Shown: positions 13,801 through 63,975 of the stretch, in pieces | How the letters are laid out: the number at the start of each line of letters is the position of its first letter | Numbering within the stretch: the first letter of the stretch is position 1 | Source: Enchytraeus crypticus | Lineage: Eukaryota; Annelida; Clitellata; Enchytraeida; Enchytraeidae | Direction: 5' to 3' | Assembly (NCBI GenBank): GCA_905160935.1 | Contig: CAJHZI010000245.1 | Location: 1,216,001-1,280,000, forward strand | DNA: 64,000 nt | Position numbers and translations under genes: made by a program | Notes under the pieces: model-generated | What the model saw: only the letters and a program-made list of their open reading frames with translations | The model's database searches: none | What the model was told of the DNA's origin: nothing

Positions 13801-16183
13801 AGATTTTTACAGTAACAGCTTCACTTCCCGCTAAGTTAGCGCTGCTACGTCATTGGCACTATTGCCTTTCTTCAGTATGGTAATCTCTAAAAATATTTGC
13901 CACATTTACTATTCCTCCATATCGAATGCTTATGATATAAAATGCCTACGGACTTCGCTACTGGCTGGAGCCAGTGGCGAAGTCGGTAAGATACTCGACT
14001 GCGGATCAGTAGGTGCTGGGTTCAAGTCCTGAGCTCCCCCGTCACTGACATCGCTTTCCAGAGAGGAAACTGACGTTAACCTTAGCTTTACCAGCTTTTC
14101 AAAAATGGTTTAAATTGTTCAAAGCTTCGGTAACAACATGAGTTATCATCTTATTTTATCAGAGAGTAGCCTACATCTCGGACATTCACAGGACTGGTAG
14201 AATGGATAATTGACTAAAACTGCCTAACGGTTAAACATGTGGTATTAAAAGTGATAGATATCATCATGGATGATCACTCACAATATATATGTTTTTATAT
14301 TATAGTAGGCACTAATTTAATATCTATTTAAAGTTCAGTGAAAAAAGTTATAAAAAGGTTTAGCAATTATTTAATGATTAGATTTAACACTGATTTAGAA
14401 TCATGGACAATACTAAATTAGTAATTACCTCAGACGCCATATTTTTCACAAACTATAGATTACATTAATGTGTGGGTAAAGCATATGTAGTCTTTGTATC
14501 TTTATCGTATCGCTAATCGATGGAGTGCTCTTTATAGAGCGTGGGTCAATCAATCAATCAATAAGAATTTAACGTCCGGTTCCCCCGCCGGAAGCATGTC
14601 AGTCGGAATAAATATCTTGGGCTTGCCATTTGGCAGAACACTAGAGAGATAACATATAATATACAGCGTATACAATTATGATAATATTTACGTAGAGTAA
14701 CTTTATAAAATAGTACGTGTAAAGGTATAGTAAGTATGAGTTTAAAGTTTGATAGGAAATACCAATAACATTCCATTAGTTGTTTGTTGCTTAGTCACCA
14801 TTCAATCTCAGCCTTTATAACTTGACAAAGGATAGGCCTTGTTGAAACCGATAAACTGAGATATAACTTACGACAAATCGATCGCCCCGGTGGCGCAATT
14901 GGTTAGCGCGCCGTACTTATAAGCAGTATGTGCGAGCAATGCGGAGGTTGTGAGTTCGATCCTCACCCGGGGCAAGAGAATTTTACACATTTAAATAGAA
15001 AGAAACGTAAGTCATTGAGACATTTAAAGGCTTTAACGCCCTGCTCTTCACTCGTTTAAGCCAAATCAGAATATTTATAATCATGTTGTTTCCAATTCTA
15101 GATCAGTACCTTTCATCTAGGCTTAAATTATAGACACTGATCAGCAGCAATAAATGAACAACAATGCATTCATTCATTGTAGGTACATTTTTGTAAATTC
15201 CATTTCTTAATTTATCCAACAAAAATGATAAGAATACAATTTTAGCAATACTAAACAGCTTTTCAAGGGGATCTAATAAATAAAATATATAGGTATAAAT
15301 GAACAAAGGACAGCCTTAGTCTATATCTCATTTTCATTACAAACAGTTCAGAAGGTTAGTAGATGTGGAGAGATATGTAGTTTTTAGGATACATAAAACG
15401 TAACATAAACATAACGGCACACTGGGTCAGGAAGCACAGATGCTTGTTTAAGACCCATTTCCGCCTTCCTCTCCATGGTTCTTAGTAATAGTTACCTTTT
15501 GATGGCGCATCAATTGCAATCGGCGCGGATTTAAGAATAACCTTCCATCACCTTGGAGTTTTTCCTTCCTAAGCTTTTACCAACACTCGGTCTTCCAAGG
15601 TGGTCACCCACAAAGTACTAACCGAGGTCGATGCAGCTTAACTTCGATAATTGACGCTCAACTAAACCAAGTGCGCTAATCCCGCCGTCTAAAGTGATAT
15701 AAGTAAAATGTTTCGGGATCGGTGGGACGGTGGAGTTGGCATGCGCTTGCCTGATCAGCGGAAGATTATTGATTCGAATCTCAGCAAAGCTGACAAAGCT
15801 GAGGCAAAACAGAATCTCCTGTGGTATGACAGGAGTTTCTGAGCAGAGAACGATAAGTCAGTGATCCATCTCTCGTTGACAGATTCTCAGAGATTTAATT
15901 CAATCATTTTAGTGACAGCATAATATACGCTTTTCTGTATAGATTTTGCATTCACTCGATATTCTACTTTTACAAGATCAACGTCATATAGTTAGTTCAA
16001 TTTTACTGCAAGCTTTATCACTGATACATGGTCTGTATGAAAATTGCTCTAAAAACACTAATAAAAAACTACTAATAAATAAATGCACTAATCACTTAAT
16101 AACAAATCACAACTTAATATATCCATCCCTTCTTCTATCTCTCTTCTCTTCCTCTCTCTTTCTCTCTCTCTCTCTCTCCCTCC

Positions 16184-16237
<54 letters not shown>

Positions 16238-18003
16238 ATTTAATTTACATAAGAATTTTGACATTGGAAGGAATACTTCGAGAAACATTTCATGGTTAGA
16301 TCGACCGGGCATCTAAACCAGTTGGATACACTGTTTAAAACTTTGAACAGTGCGCATCAGCAGCAACATTTGAAAAGCTGTTACAGCAACGGCTACACAT
16401 GCTTCCGGCATGCCTCTCCACTGACTCATGTAATTCAATGCAAAACATATCGAATGCTCCCACAGAGTTCTATTTATAATATTTACCTCAAACCAGGCGT
16501 GGAAGAATTTATAAAGGAAAATTGTTTCAAGGATAAGATTGAATAGCAGTAGAATAGATTTCCAGTAAATGTAATTACAGATTGTTAAATTTCCTTACAA
16601 GTTAATACTATTGAAAATATCTAAAGAATAACACACTTATTTCACTAGACTTTTTATTTTTATCTTACGAAGAAGTAGGCATGTTATAAGTTAACAAGCT
16701 TATCAGAGTTGATATATAATCTAAATTAGCTCTCCAGCTGTGGCAAATGGGAATAGGGCCAAGGCCGTCTACAATAAAATTCAATATACATCATTTATAT
16801 CTGATCAAAGAGCCGAGAGCGTTCTACAGAGAATGATAAGATCCATAAGCCAAGCAGAGATCCATCCTACTGCAATACTAGAAGTATAAAAACTAAACCA
16901 AGAAAAGGAAGCAGTTTAAACAGGAGCACAGGAATATCTATGTCATGTGTGAATATAAACAAAATAAAACTACAAAACAAACGTCCTATACACACAATCT
17001 CAAATACACATAGATTTTTCTGCACACTCAAATTTGTACAGTCAAATAAATACAAGCATGTTAGAAAAAATATGACCACATACTGCTATGCTCTTTATAT
17101 AAATAAATCTAAAATATACGCCTTGCGCATGTATGTACACTTAGCTTTTCCAATATTTTTGTTTCAGTCTTCCATAACTGCACCACCGTGCATTTACACA
17201 ACATGCTGGAGCTAGAATAAATATGTGACCTACAATGCACCAGTCCAAGCTCAATGTTGTTATTATCTATATGCTGACTTGGATCTGATCTCCAGACTCT
17301 TCATCCAGGAAACAAAGCTAGCCACTCTATTCAATAGACTACAGAAACCACATGAAATTATACAAGGAAAAACAGCAAGTGCAATATGTGCATGCTTGGA
17401 TGGAACAAGCTGAACTAAACAACTTTACAAACAAATGTGAGACAACTGACTAGTGCTCAGTAGCATGGGCGCCATACAGAAAAACAATTGCTCTAGCATC
17501 AACTAATTAAGTTTCAGCAATATACACAATTATAAGCCTACATTATGAATGAGGGCATTTTCATTCCTCACAGCTTCTTCCACTCTCTTTATCTCTGTCT
17601 CACCTTGTTAATATCACTTCAACTTCTCTATATGCTTAGATATATCTCTCTCTTGGCACAAACAACTAAATGGCCAGTCCATCAAGAAATTTTTGATCAG
17701 ATGCTATCACAATCATTAACTAAGCCCACTAGTATATATATAATCAATAAAATGCATTTCAAATTTTCAATCTGTATAGGAACATGCAATTAACTCTTCA
17801 ATGTACTACTTTCTATATCAATTTTTAATATTATCCTTTATCATGATTTTTTTTTTTTTTTTTTGAGGAATAGTATCTTCTGGATAAATATGTGATAAAA
17901 TTGAATAAAATTAAATATTCATAGTCAAGAAATATTTTGTACAAACCTGTTGAGCAACAGGCTCCAGTATATTCTCAATTGTTTTCGTGTGAAAGACAGG
18001 CAT
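345..18003 (-). CDS. VCL: Vinculin, N-terminal part of the gene (4 coding exons, continues off the left edge)
   Basis: Gene-level model joining exons 18003-17947, 12738-12631, 11794-11623 and 490-345, read leftwards. Together they encode ~161 residues that align without gaps of note to the start of animal vinculin: [19 protein letters not shown], then [49 protein letters not shown] and [15 protein letters not shown]. From family knowledge, vinculin is a cytoplasmic actin- and talin-binding adaptor of cell-matrix and cell-cell junctions, and this segment is the first helical bundle of the head that binds talin. All four exons have GT-AG borders and compatible phases (0, 0, 1, 0). Full vinculin is about 1,000 residues, so most of the gene lies to the left of base 1. 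The alpha-catenin paralogue is ruled out by the N-terminal MPVFHT motif. The tRNA-Ile gene and many repeats lie in its introns. Confidence 0.95.
493..1342. other. Vinculin intron 3, no feature seen
   Basis: AT-rich intron sequence with short random ORFs only. I see no exon, RNA gene or repeat match to the rest of the window. Confidence 0.6.
1343..1476 (-). mobile_element. tRNA-derived SINE, family B
   Basis: Reverse-strand copy of the commonest SINE here: CTGGCTGGAGCCAGTGGCGAAG at the head, a box-B-like GGTTCAAGTCC, then GTCACTGACATCGCTTTCGAG and a GAGGAAACTGACGTTAACC tail. At least 12 copies occur in the window, in both orientations. Confidence 0.8.
1480..2734. other. Vinculin intron 3, nothing recognisable
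   Basis: AT-rich. It contains a small palindromic GCATATGGAATATGCATAT stretch near 1915-1940 and a purine-rich stretch at 2335-2455 (AGAGA-type). I see no gene. Confidence 0.55.
2735..3030. repeat. 25-bp minisatellite, about 12 copies
   Basis: The unit AATACACAAATGTATCCATG plus TTTTA repeats head to tail with very few changes (one unit has CACACC, the last ones GTTGT). High similarity between units suggests recent homogenisation. It lies inside vinculin intron 3. Confidence 0.95.
3031..3495. other. Vinculin intron 3, nothing recognisable
   Basis: AT-rich unique-looking sequence with a short CT run near 3330. No gene or repeat match noticed. Confidence 0.5.
3497..3612 (+). repeat. Family E dispersed repeat, (ATC)n-end fragment
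   Basis: ATCATCATCAACATCTTCCC, then CCCAGTTTAACTAAGGTCGG and GATACGAATAGACTTTCTCC, followed by the CCCACACCATATCATC block shared with 33150-33200. Confidence 0.75.
3728..3935. repeat. 43-bp minisatellite, about 4.5 copies
   Basis: The unit TGGATTATGAAGTCTAGTGG plus ATTAACTGTATCTTAGCACTGGA is repeated head to tail with single-base changes between copies. Confidence 0.92.
3945..4330 (+). mobile_element. LINE 3' tail (family G) ending in a (GA)n microsatellite
   Basis: ACCTCAGAAGCCATACTTTT, CCCAAGCTATAGGCTATAT, AGGAGTGCTCTTATGGAGCG and CTTGAACCTGCCATTTAGCA lead into (GA)28 at 4271-4326. The same order occurs at 42320-42530, 28470-28670 and 14420-14660. I read it as the 3' end of a retroposon whose terminal repeat seeds the GA tract. 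No ORF is left. Confidence 0.65.
4335..5095. other. Vinculin intron 3, nothing recognisable
   Basis: AT-rich. A 25-bp direct duplication (CATTCGTTCTTTAAAGTTTA..) is seen at 4521-4569. No gene noticed. Confidence 0.5.
5146..5335. repeat. (GA)n microsatellite, imperfect
   Basis: About 190 bp of GAGA interrupted by AAAGACAG, GAAAGTGAGAGC and GGGGTGAGAGAAAG. The long reverse ORFs here (LSLSLS) are artefacts of the dinucleotide repeat. Confidence 0.95.
5345..5830. other. Vinculin intron 3, nothing recognisable
   Basis: AT-rich sequence, no exon or repeat match noticed. Confidence 0.5.
5833..5975 (+). mobile_element. tRNA-derived SINE, family B (diverged)
   Basis: GACTGCGGATCAGTAGAAG, GGGATTCAAATCCAGTGCC (box B) and CAGTCACTGACATACTTTC match the family B consensus. 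The head is degraded, and AAGTCAGTAG is duplicated within it. Confidence 0.7.
6068..6243 (+). mobile_element. LINE 3' end, family F
   Basis: CCTAAACCACCTTTTCTTTT, CTGCTTTTTGCTCGCCGGC, TTGATTTTGTCTCAATAGTG, CTCGATGTTGTCATTGATGA and CTGTAGCACT are followed by GTTGTTGTTATTATTATT. At 46505-46820 the same block follows the C-terminal codons of a reverse transcriptase, which identifies it as a LINE 3' UTR with a (TTA)n end. Confidence 0.75.
6245..7894. other. Vinculin intron 3, nothing recognisable
   Basis: 1.6 kb of AT-rich sequence. The ORFs present (62-70 codons) are overlapping on both strands, lack splice context and look like chance. No repeat match noticed. Confidence 0.5.
7895..8005 (-). 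mobile_element. LINE tail with (CT)n, reverse orientation
   Basis: A CT microsatellite (7895-7944) is followed by the reverse complement of GGCGTTATATGCCATGGACT and CAGTAGGCATTG. This is the tail also seen at 30360-30410 and 25050-25125. Confidence 0.6.
8363..8460. repeat. (GA)n microsatellite
   Basis: About 100 bp of GAGA with GGGAGAAG and GATAGGGAG interruptions. Confidence 0.93.
8598..8752 (+). mobile_element. LINE 3' end, family F
   Basis: CTGATTTTCTGGATTTTGGA, TTTTGCTCGCCGGCTTGATT, AGTCTCAATAGTGCTCGATG and TCATTGATGACTGTAGCACT match the copy at 6068-6243. It is followed by AAT/ATT-rich sequence that probably grew from the terminal (TTA)n. Confidence 0.75.
8755..9655. other. Vinculin intron 3, AT-rich, nothing recognisable
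   Basis: 8755-8900 is dense in AATA/TATT trinucleotides; the remainder is unique-looking AT-rich sequence without gene signals. Confidence 0.5.
9662..9737. repeat. (TA)n microsatellite, left of the mariner element
   Basis: About 38 uninterrupted TA units. A second TA tract (10822-10871) lies on the other side of the transposon, consistent with insertion of a TA-targeting element into an older, larger TA tract. Confidence 0.95.
9779..10811 (+). mobile_element. Tc1/mariner-type element with ~280-bp inverted repeats, inactive
   Basis: The ends are CAGGCTGCGCATTAAAAAAT at 9779 and its reverse complement ending at 10811, each flanked by TA. The inverted match continues through the segments with ATTGATATTTCGCCTTGAAA and GAGGAATTTAGCCAC, out to the CGACTCTGATATTGTGCTAC block (10037-10056) and its partner at ~10449-10480. 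The right arm carries an internal ~70-bp duplication (10665-10800). The interior retains eroded transposase codons in the sense direction: QDVAPAHIS, then [10 protein letters not shown], then [14 protein letters not shown] in another frame. These match the second and third catalytic regions of Tc1/mariner transposases. Stops and frame changes make it non-functional. Confidence 0.88.
10822..10871. repeat. (TA)n microsatellite, right of the mariner element
   Basis: About 25 TA units, the partner of the tract at 9662-9737. Confidence 0.95.
10875..11430. other. Vinculin intron 3, nothing recognisable
   Basis: AT-rich, with TTATACCTCACTATTACTTA-like local repetition near 11270-11320. No gene noticed. 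Confidence 0.5.
11434..11620. repeat. ~60-bp tandem repeat, 3 copies, ending at a vinculin splice donor
   Basis: The unit TTCATTATGTGAGCAGAGCT plus ACCACTACATATTATAAAA and GTCAATAGATCTAGAC is repeated three times. The last copy ends within ~5 bp of the donor of vinculin exon 3 (reverse-strand GT at 11622-11621). Confidence 0.88.
11623..11794 (-). CDS. VCL: Vinculin coding exon 3
   Basis: Acceptor TTGTAG/GTTGGC at 11796-11795, donor GTTTGC below 11623. It has 172 nt and encodes 57 residues plus one base (phase 1), including [19 protein letters not shown] and [19 protein letters not shown]. These match vinculin residues ~56-112, including the conserved DMPPA and DPYS motifs. Confidence 0.95.
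11875..12028 (-). mobile_element. tRNA-derived SINE, family B
   Basis: In reverse it reads CTGGCTGGAGCCAGTGGCGAT, then box B GGTTCAAATCCTGGGCTCG, CGTCACTGACATCGCCCATC and CTGACGTTAACATTAG. It lies in vinculin intron 2. Confidence 0.8.
12030..12600. other. Vinculin intron 2, nothing recognisable
   Basis: AT-rich with scattered ATTCATTC repeats (12360-12560). No gene signal. Confidence 0.55.
12631..12738 (-). CDS. VCL: Vinculin coding exon 2
   Basis: Acceptor TATCAG/GTCTCT at 12740-12739, donor GTAACG below 12631. It is exactly 36 codons, phase 0 on both sides. It encodes [14 protein letters not shown] and [21 protein letters not shown], matching vinculin residues 20-55, including the conserved LVI-HEE and PDL motifs. 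Confidence 0.95.
12890..13150 (-). mobile_element. 5S-rRNA-like SINE, diverged copy
   Basis: It shares TTCCTCTCCATGGTTATTAG, TTGGCGCATCGATTGCA, CGGCGCGGATTTAAGAATAA and AAAGTACTAACC with the better copy at 15450-15700. The reverse strand resembles the 3' half of 5S rRNA. It spans vinculin intron 1 sequence. Confidence 0.55.
13155..13958. other. Vinculin intron 1, nothing recognisable
   Basis: Moderately AT-rich sequence without exon-like frames or repeat matches that I could see. Confidence 0.5.
13962..14097 (+). mobile_element. tRNA-derived SINE, family B, well preserved
   Basis: CTGGCTGGAGCCAGTGGCGA, GTCGGTAAGATACTCGACTG, GGTTCAAGTCCTGAGCTCCC, CCGTCACTGACATCGCTTTC and GAGGAAACTGACGTTAACCT. 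The RGTCGGTAAG and GGTTCAAGTCC segments have box A and box B spacing typical of a tRNA-derived pol III promoter. Confidence 0.85.
14160..14285 (+). mobile_element. SINE family A, 3' portion
   Basis: CTCGGACATTCACAGGACTG, CTGCCTAACGGTTAAACATG and TGGTATTAAAAGTGATAGAT match the 3' body of family A at 58980-59090. The tRNA-like head is missing. Confidence 0.7.
14420..14665 (+). mobile_element. LINE tail fragment (family G) with an inserted family H core
   Basis: ACCTCAGACGCCATATTTTT, GTCTTTGTATCTTTATCG and GATGGAGTGCTCTTTATAGA match family G. A reverse family H core (AATTTAACGTCCGGTTCCCC) interrupts it at 14560-14605, and it resumes with CTTGCCATTTGGCAG. Confidence 0.55.
14884..14974 (+). tRNA. 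tRNA-Ile (anticodon UAU) with a 17-nt intron
   Basis: The acceptor stem GCCCCGG (14884-14890) pairs with CCGGGGC, followed by discriminator A (14974). The D arm is GCGCAATTGGTTAGCGC. Anticodon stem CCGTA pairs with TGCGG (14940-14944). The loop CTTATAA places anticodon TAT at 14918-14920. An intron, AGCAGTATGTGCGAGCA (14922-14938), follows position 37, the canonical site. The T arm is GTGAG-TTCGATC-CTCAC. CCA is not encoded, and a TTTT pol III stop lies at 14981-14984. tRNA-Ile(UAU) genes of animals commonly carry an intron here. It is nested antisense in vinculin intron 1. Confidence 0.97.
14990..15440. other. Vinculin intron 1, nothing recognisable
   Basis: AT-rich, no exon, RNA or repeat match noticed. 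Confidence 0.5.
15450..15700 (-). mobile_element. 5S-rRNA-derived SINE (SINE3-like)
   Basis: Read in reverse, 15690-15571 contains GAAGTTAAGCTG, then GGTTAGTACTTTGTGGGTGA, CCACCTTGGAAGACC and GAGTGTTGG. This is the order and spacing of the 3' half of eukaryotic 5S rRNA (AAGYTAAGC, GGTTAGTACTTGG, TGGGTGACC, CCTGGGAATACC). It continues into a non-5S body with TTAAATCCGCGCCGATTGCA and CCATGGAGAGGAAG, shared with 12890-13150. Two copies with a common non-5S body argue for a SINE rather than a 5S gene. Confidence 0.68.
15708..15910 (+). mobile_element. tRNA-derived SINE, family D (single copy seen)
   Basis: GGGATCGGTGGGACGGTGGA and GTTGGCATGCGCTTGCCTGA form a tRNA-like 5' head; GATTCGAATCTCAGC is a box B. 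The body has AAGCTGAGGC and CTCCTGTGGTATGACAGGAG. It is similar in plan to the other SINEs but distinct in body. Confidence 0.6.
16137..16238. repeat. (CT)n followed by (CA)n microsatellite
   Basis: About 80 bp of CTCT with TCCTCCC interruptions, then 11 CA units. Confidence 0.95.
16240..17940. other. Vinculin intron 1, nothing recognisable
   Basis: 1.7 kb of AT-rich sequence. Open frames at 16292-16546, 16940-17215 and 17225-17413 show no known domain and no coding-like composition. A T19 run lies at ~17847-17865. Confidence 0.5.
17947..18003 (-). CDS. VCL: Vinculin coding exon 1 with the start codon
   Basis: ATG at 18003-18001 begins [19 protein letters not shown], nineteen codons that are almost identical to the vinculin N-terminus of vertebrates. 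The donor GTTTGT follows directly below 17947 (phase 0). The start is fixed by this conservation. The 5' UTR is not delimited. Confidence 0.97.
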
Positions 18004-20700
18004 GTTTGATGCCTAATCCAAACAGAAGAAAAAAGATTAAAGGTAATCCTTTTGCTTATTCCAGTAAAATGTGACTAATTTGGGGTACCGCAAATCTGCT
18101 GAATTAGTTAACTTCTGAGTTCATATCCGATAAGGCACCAAGAGCTCTATCCAAACTATGGACGAAAGATGCTAAAATATAATTCATCAAAAATGAAAAA
18201 TTATAAATGTTTAAATTATACTTAATGTAATTAGAGAATATATTAATGAGAATCTTGAAATCCAAGTCTAACTTAAATAACATAAGATTACTAGCAGTAA
18301 AACAAATAATTACTATAAATACCATAAAACACTTTTTAAAATATCATAAATTCATCCCATGCAAAGAATTAAACAGCACATATATGATATATTTGCAAAG
18401 TGCCACCTTTTGTAGCAAGCAAATGTTCAGTAGTTACATTTCTCTGCCCATGTGAATTAATGCAACACTATATTCTGACTTCAGAGATAATTGCTGTAAT
18501 AAAACAGAATTAGGCCATTTATAATATATACTGATATATAATGGATTTACCAAAAACCTCATAATTATCTCAATTAGCTAGTTAATATAAATCTATTTGA
18601 AAGCAGGAAATGATTGCAATAGAGGAGGATTTTAGCATAGTTCCATCCAGATTGTGACAGATTTGAAAGTAAGTCAAAAGACGTTACAAATTAAAAATTG
18701 TCCAGTTTGTATTAAAAATAATACTAATCCTGCACTAATTTAGAAAATCTCATTTGTAGTTTAAAGTACTGGCATGTTAAGACAATTTTAAAGTCTTTGC
18801 ACTGGCTAAAAGATTAAAGAGCATGCTTATCACGACATTATCAGATTAAAAGTATGCCAAATGACTTTGCATCTTGATTCATGGTCATCAGTGTGATACC
18901 TTAATAGAGCTGATATCGAGATTGCTTGCTGTAAATTTAACAAATGTAGAAAATTAGCGATGCAAAAAATCTAATTGTTTTTAATTAAATGTGAAAGATT
19001 TTAATATAATATACATCAAATCTTTAAATTTTAAATCTTAACTGACATAATGTTTACAAATATAACTTATATTTTAAAAATATGATAGAAGACAAAGAAA
19101 AGAAATTTTGGGAGATTTATTATTTAAAATTAGCTTTGTTATTTTGTAAAAGTAATTTGTTACATTTTGTAAAAGTAATTTGTTATACTTGACAATCTGT
19201 CAATAACAGGTTTGTGTTTTCTTTCATTTTCAAATTACCAGACAAGTTTATAAGTAATCTGTCAAGTGAGCATCGTAGTTCTATTTGGGTTGCTCTTTAT
19301 TTTATAAAACATAAATATTCCCAAGAACTGCAAAACTCCTTTACTAGAAAACTAAGAAGAAGTTCATTCAATCTTGATTCATTGATTTATAATACACCAA
19401 ATATGTTCAGAAAAATCTTCAACTAGTATAAATATTTTTGTCCAAAAAATTAAAGCATATAATTTGAGAACTTGTTTAACTAGCTCAAGAAAATCTCATA
19501 ATGGTATGTTTCAAGAAAGATGATTTGTTCAAATACTTTGTATCCTAAAATTTTCCAAAATTCCATCGGCTACTATCCTTTTCACAAAAAATTAAATTTG
19601 TGTAATTTATAATTCGGAAAATACAATAAAAGGACCCAATTAAATTGATTTTGGTTAATAGCTTATGCTTAATTTGAGAAAAATTGTGAATCTTTGAAAT
19701 CACAGCCCTAATAATTATTATCCATGACGGTAATTAAGATATTATTAAATATTAGTTTACAATATATAGGTGTTTTCTGAACATTTGCAGATCGCTTTCT
19801 ATATCATACTATGCAGCTACACTGACGATGGTTGCACATCCCAGTTATAAGCACAATAAAATGCACTACTTGTCACAGCTGTAAATATTGTATTATTGAC
19901 GCGCTAATTAATTTTAATTTTATTTTATTACTTTTATTTATTTTCTGACATAAACTTTGTGTACACTTTGAGGAGATCCGTGATTTCAAAAGCTCCTTAT
20001 ACGAAATTAAATCTCGACTCTTTCACTGCTTGACATTGCCACAATTTAATCAATTTTGGTTGAAATTGAAATATCCTAACTAATTTATTACTGAATGCCA
20101 ACAACTACATAAACCAATTGGCGTTGGGCGATAATTTTAAAATCTACTATTTAAAAGCATTAAATGCTAAGTACATTGTACATCGACCGCTATAAATTTC
20201 ATTACTTAAGTACACACTATAGTGAAATGATCATATATGATGCAATCTCGTACATTTTGTAACACATATGTTTGTGTTTAACTACTAAACAAGTTCAAGC
20301 AATAATCTGTGTTAGCTATTATCTCCGAGATTTTATACTCTGATCCGCTTTTTTCTCTTCGATCTTTCCTGTCCTCTTCTGTCCATGAAATGAGACCATG
20401 CATCACACAAACCTCCATTCCGCTAGTACCCTTCCATGGACATATTATCCGGATTGTGGCTGGCACCGTTTAAGCGACTACCCACAATGTCATGCTGCTC
20501 ATCGGTTTTGATTTAGTGCCACAGTGCTCGATGTTGTCATGGACAACACAGTACGTAGCTCTCTAATTGTTTTTAATAATAATGTTTATTATTGCTAGTA
20601 GTAACCTGACGGAAAGGAAAATGCAATGTTAAATATAAAATTAAAAATTAAATTAAAAAAGAAAAATGTATCGGAAATAATTTATTTTAAAAATATAATA
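18004..20700. promoter_or_regulatory. Divergent intergenic region (VCL side)
   Basis: AT-rich sequence between the vinculin start codon and the MITE-like hairpin. By position it must contain the vinculin 5' UTR and promoter; I cannot point to a definite core element. A ~25-bp direct duplication (TTTTGTAAAAGTAATTTGTTA) lies at 19141-19185. A diverged LINE family F tail is at 20490-20590. Confidence 0.5.
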
Positions 20701-20702
20701 AA

Positions 20703-20833
20703 TGTTTGATTCTTTACATATCGTTGGCACTACCAACTGTTCCTCATTAACTTAACTTAATTAAGTTAACTTAAGTTAATGAGTATAACAGTTTAAAATG
20801 GTAGTGCCAATAATACGTAATGAGTCAAACATT
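20703..20833. mobile_element. MITE-like palindromic hairpin
   Basis: The left arm TGTTTGATTCTTTAC..TTGGCACTACCA..CTCATTAACTTAACTT pairs with the right arm AAGTTAATGAG..TGGTAGTGCCAA..GTAATGAGTCAAACA around a central AATTAAGTTAAC. The length is ~130 bp with no coding capacity. It lies between the two divergent genes. Confidence 0.75.
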
Positions 20834-20834
20834 A

Positions 20835-21906
20835 TATTTTATTTTGGCTACCATTGAGACGCATTTTACGTACCATTTACTGGACAGGTATAATTGTCTA
20901 CACTATTCGTTTGGTTATTCTCTTACAGTTACAGACCTAGATTATGATGGATGACCACATCTTTGTGGATGACATATAATATACGTATTGTTCCGAATGT
21001 GTTGCCATAAAAATTTAATTATCAGTTAAATCAGTCAGAAATAAGAAATTCCTTAAATCTAGATAACTTTCAAGATAATTTTTGTCAAGAGATTTGAATG
21101 GGATTGAATTTTTCTTAATGGTAGTAGCCTACCTAGTAGAATTAGTTGAGTGATTTTGAGTATTTTGGATATGACTTCAGCAGGAGGGGCATAATGTTGG
21201 GATAGTGTTAGAGAACTGGCTATTTATAATGCTTAGGTTTTGTTATAATGGCAACGTAATTAATGAATATTCATACAAGGTGCGCGCTGTTACTATAGTG
21301 AGCACGCATAAACATAAACAGTGTCTCTACTTTGGAAGCCGTACACATATACATACATGTATGTAATCGTGCAATTACACAATTTAAATACAATTAATTT
21401 TAACTCTTACAGCACGCCATACTCTGTAATTGAAAGTATAGATTTATGCATGTTTTAAACAGTTAACATCACCGAGCTTAAATATAGTCTAAGGCAAATA
21501 TAATAAAGCATGCTAAAAGATTTGATTTGTGTACGGAATTATGATATTAATATATTATATTATTAATATTAGTAACATTTTAGATTTGATCTGTTATATG
21601 CTATAAGTTTTAATGATTTACCTTTTAAATATACGTTCTGTTACTTAAATTTAATATTCTTTGGAATTAAATTCTGTAATTTATAGGCCTAGTTAGTTTC
21701 TAGATAAGGCAGTGGATACTTGAGAAAGCATTTATATATTAGATAGGTTGGATATTGCATTTAATTTAAATTAATGTGCTTTTTAAAGTTTAGGGAACAC
21801 TCCATATTTAATTAGTATATTATATCAATAGGCATATTTTATTAACTGGTGGCAATTTAAGTTTGTACATACATGGACTAAATTTTCCTGAAAGTTACAC
21901 TCAACA
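20835..21906 (+). promoter_or_regulatory. Presumed 5' flank and 5' UTR of the DCDC1-like gene
   Basis: AT-rich kilobase ahead of the first ATG. No confident TATA box, initiator or upstream exon can be called by eye. A TATTAATATATTATATTATTAATA palindromic run lies at ~21545-21570. Confidence 0.4.
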
Positions 21907-63718
<41,812 letters not shown>

Positions 63719-63789
63719 GTGTGCCTGACATTTGGGCGATTGAGCTAGATAGTTAATGCTTTATTTATTATTTAATGAATGTACTTGTG

Positions 63790-63975
63790 ATCAGAAAGGG
63801 CGTTCGGTTGGTGAGTGCCTTGACTCCAGAGATTGCTGCAAAAATTTAAAAGAATGGAAAAGTCTCAAGTAGGGGATTGACTGATGATGTGATGTGGGAC
63901 AGAGAGAATTTGAGACAGTCTATTTGTAACCCGACCCTGGTTGAGCTGGGATTCAAGGGAAGATATATATGATGA
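63790..63975 (-). repeat. Family E dispersed repeat
   Basis: AAAGGGCGTTCGGTTGGTGA, AGGGGATTGACTGATGATGT, CCGACCCTGGTTGAGCTGGG and ATTCAAGGGAAGAT match 61900-62110. Confidence 0.78.

Noticed and set aside
15571-15690. A functional 5S rRNA gene on the minus strand
   Set aside because: Only the 3' half is recognisable, with many mismatches, and the adjoining non-5S body is shared with a second locus, so a SINE is more likely.
16292-17413. Several 62-91 codon frames in vinculin intron 1
   Set aside because: No recognisable domain, no paired splice sites, overlapping frames on both strands; looks like chance in AT-rich DNA.
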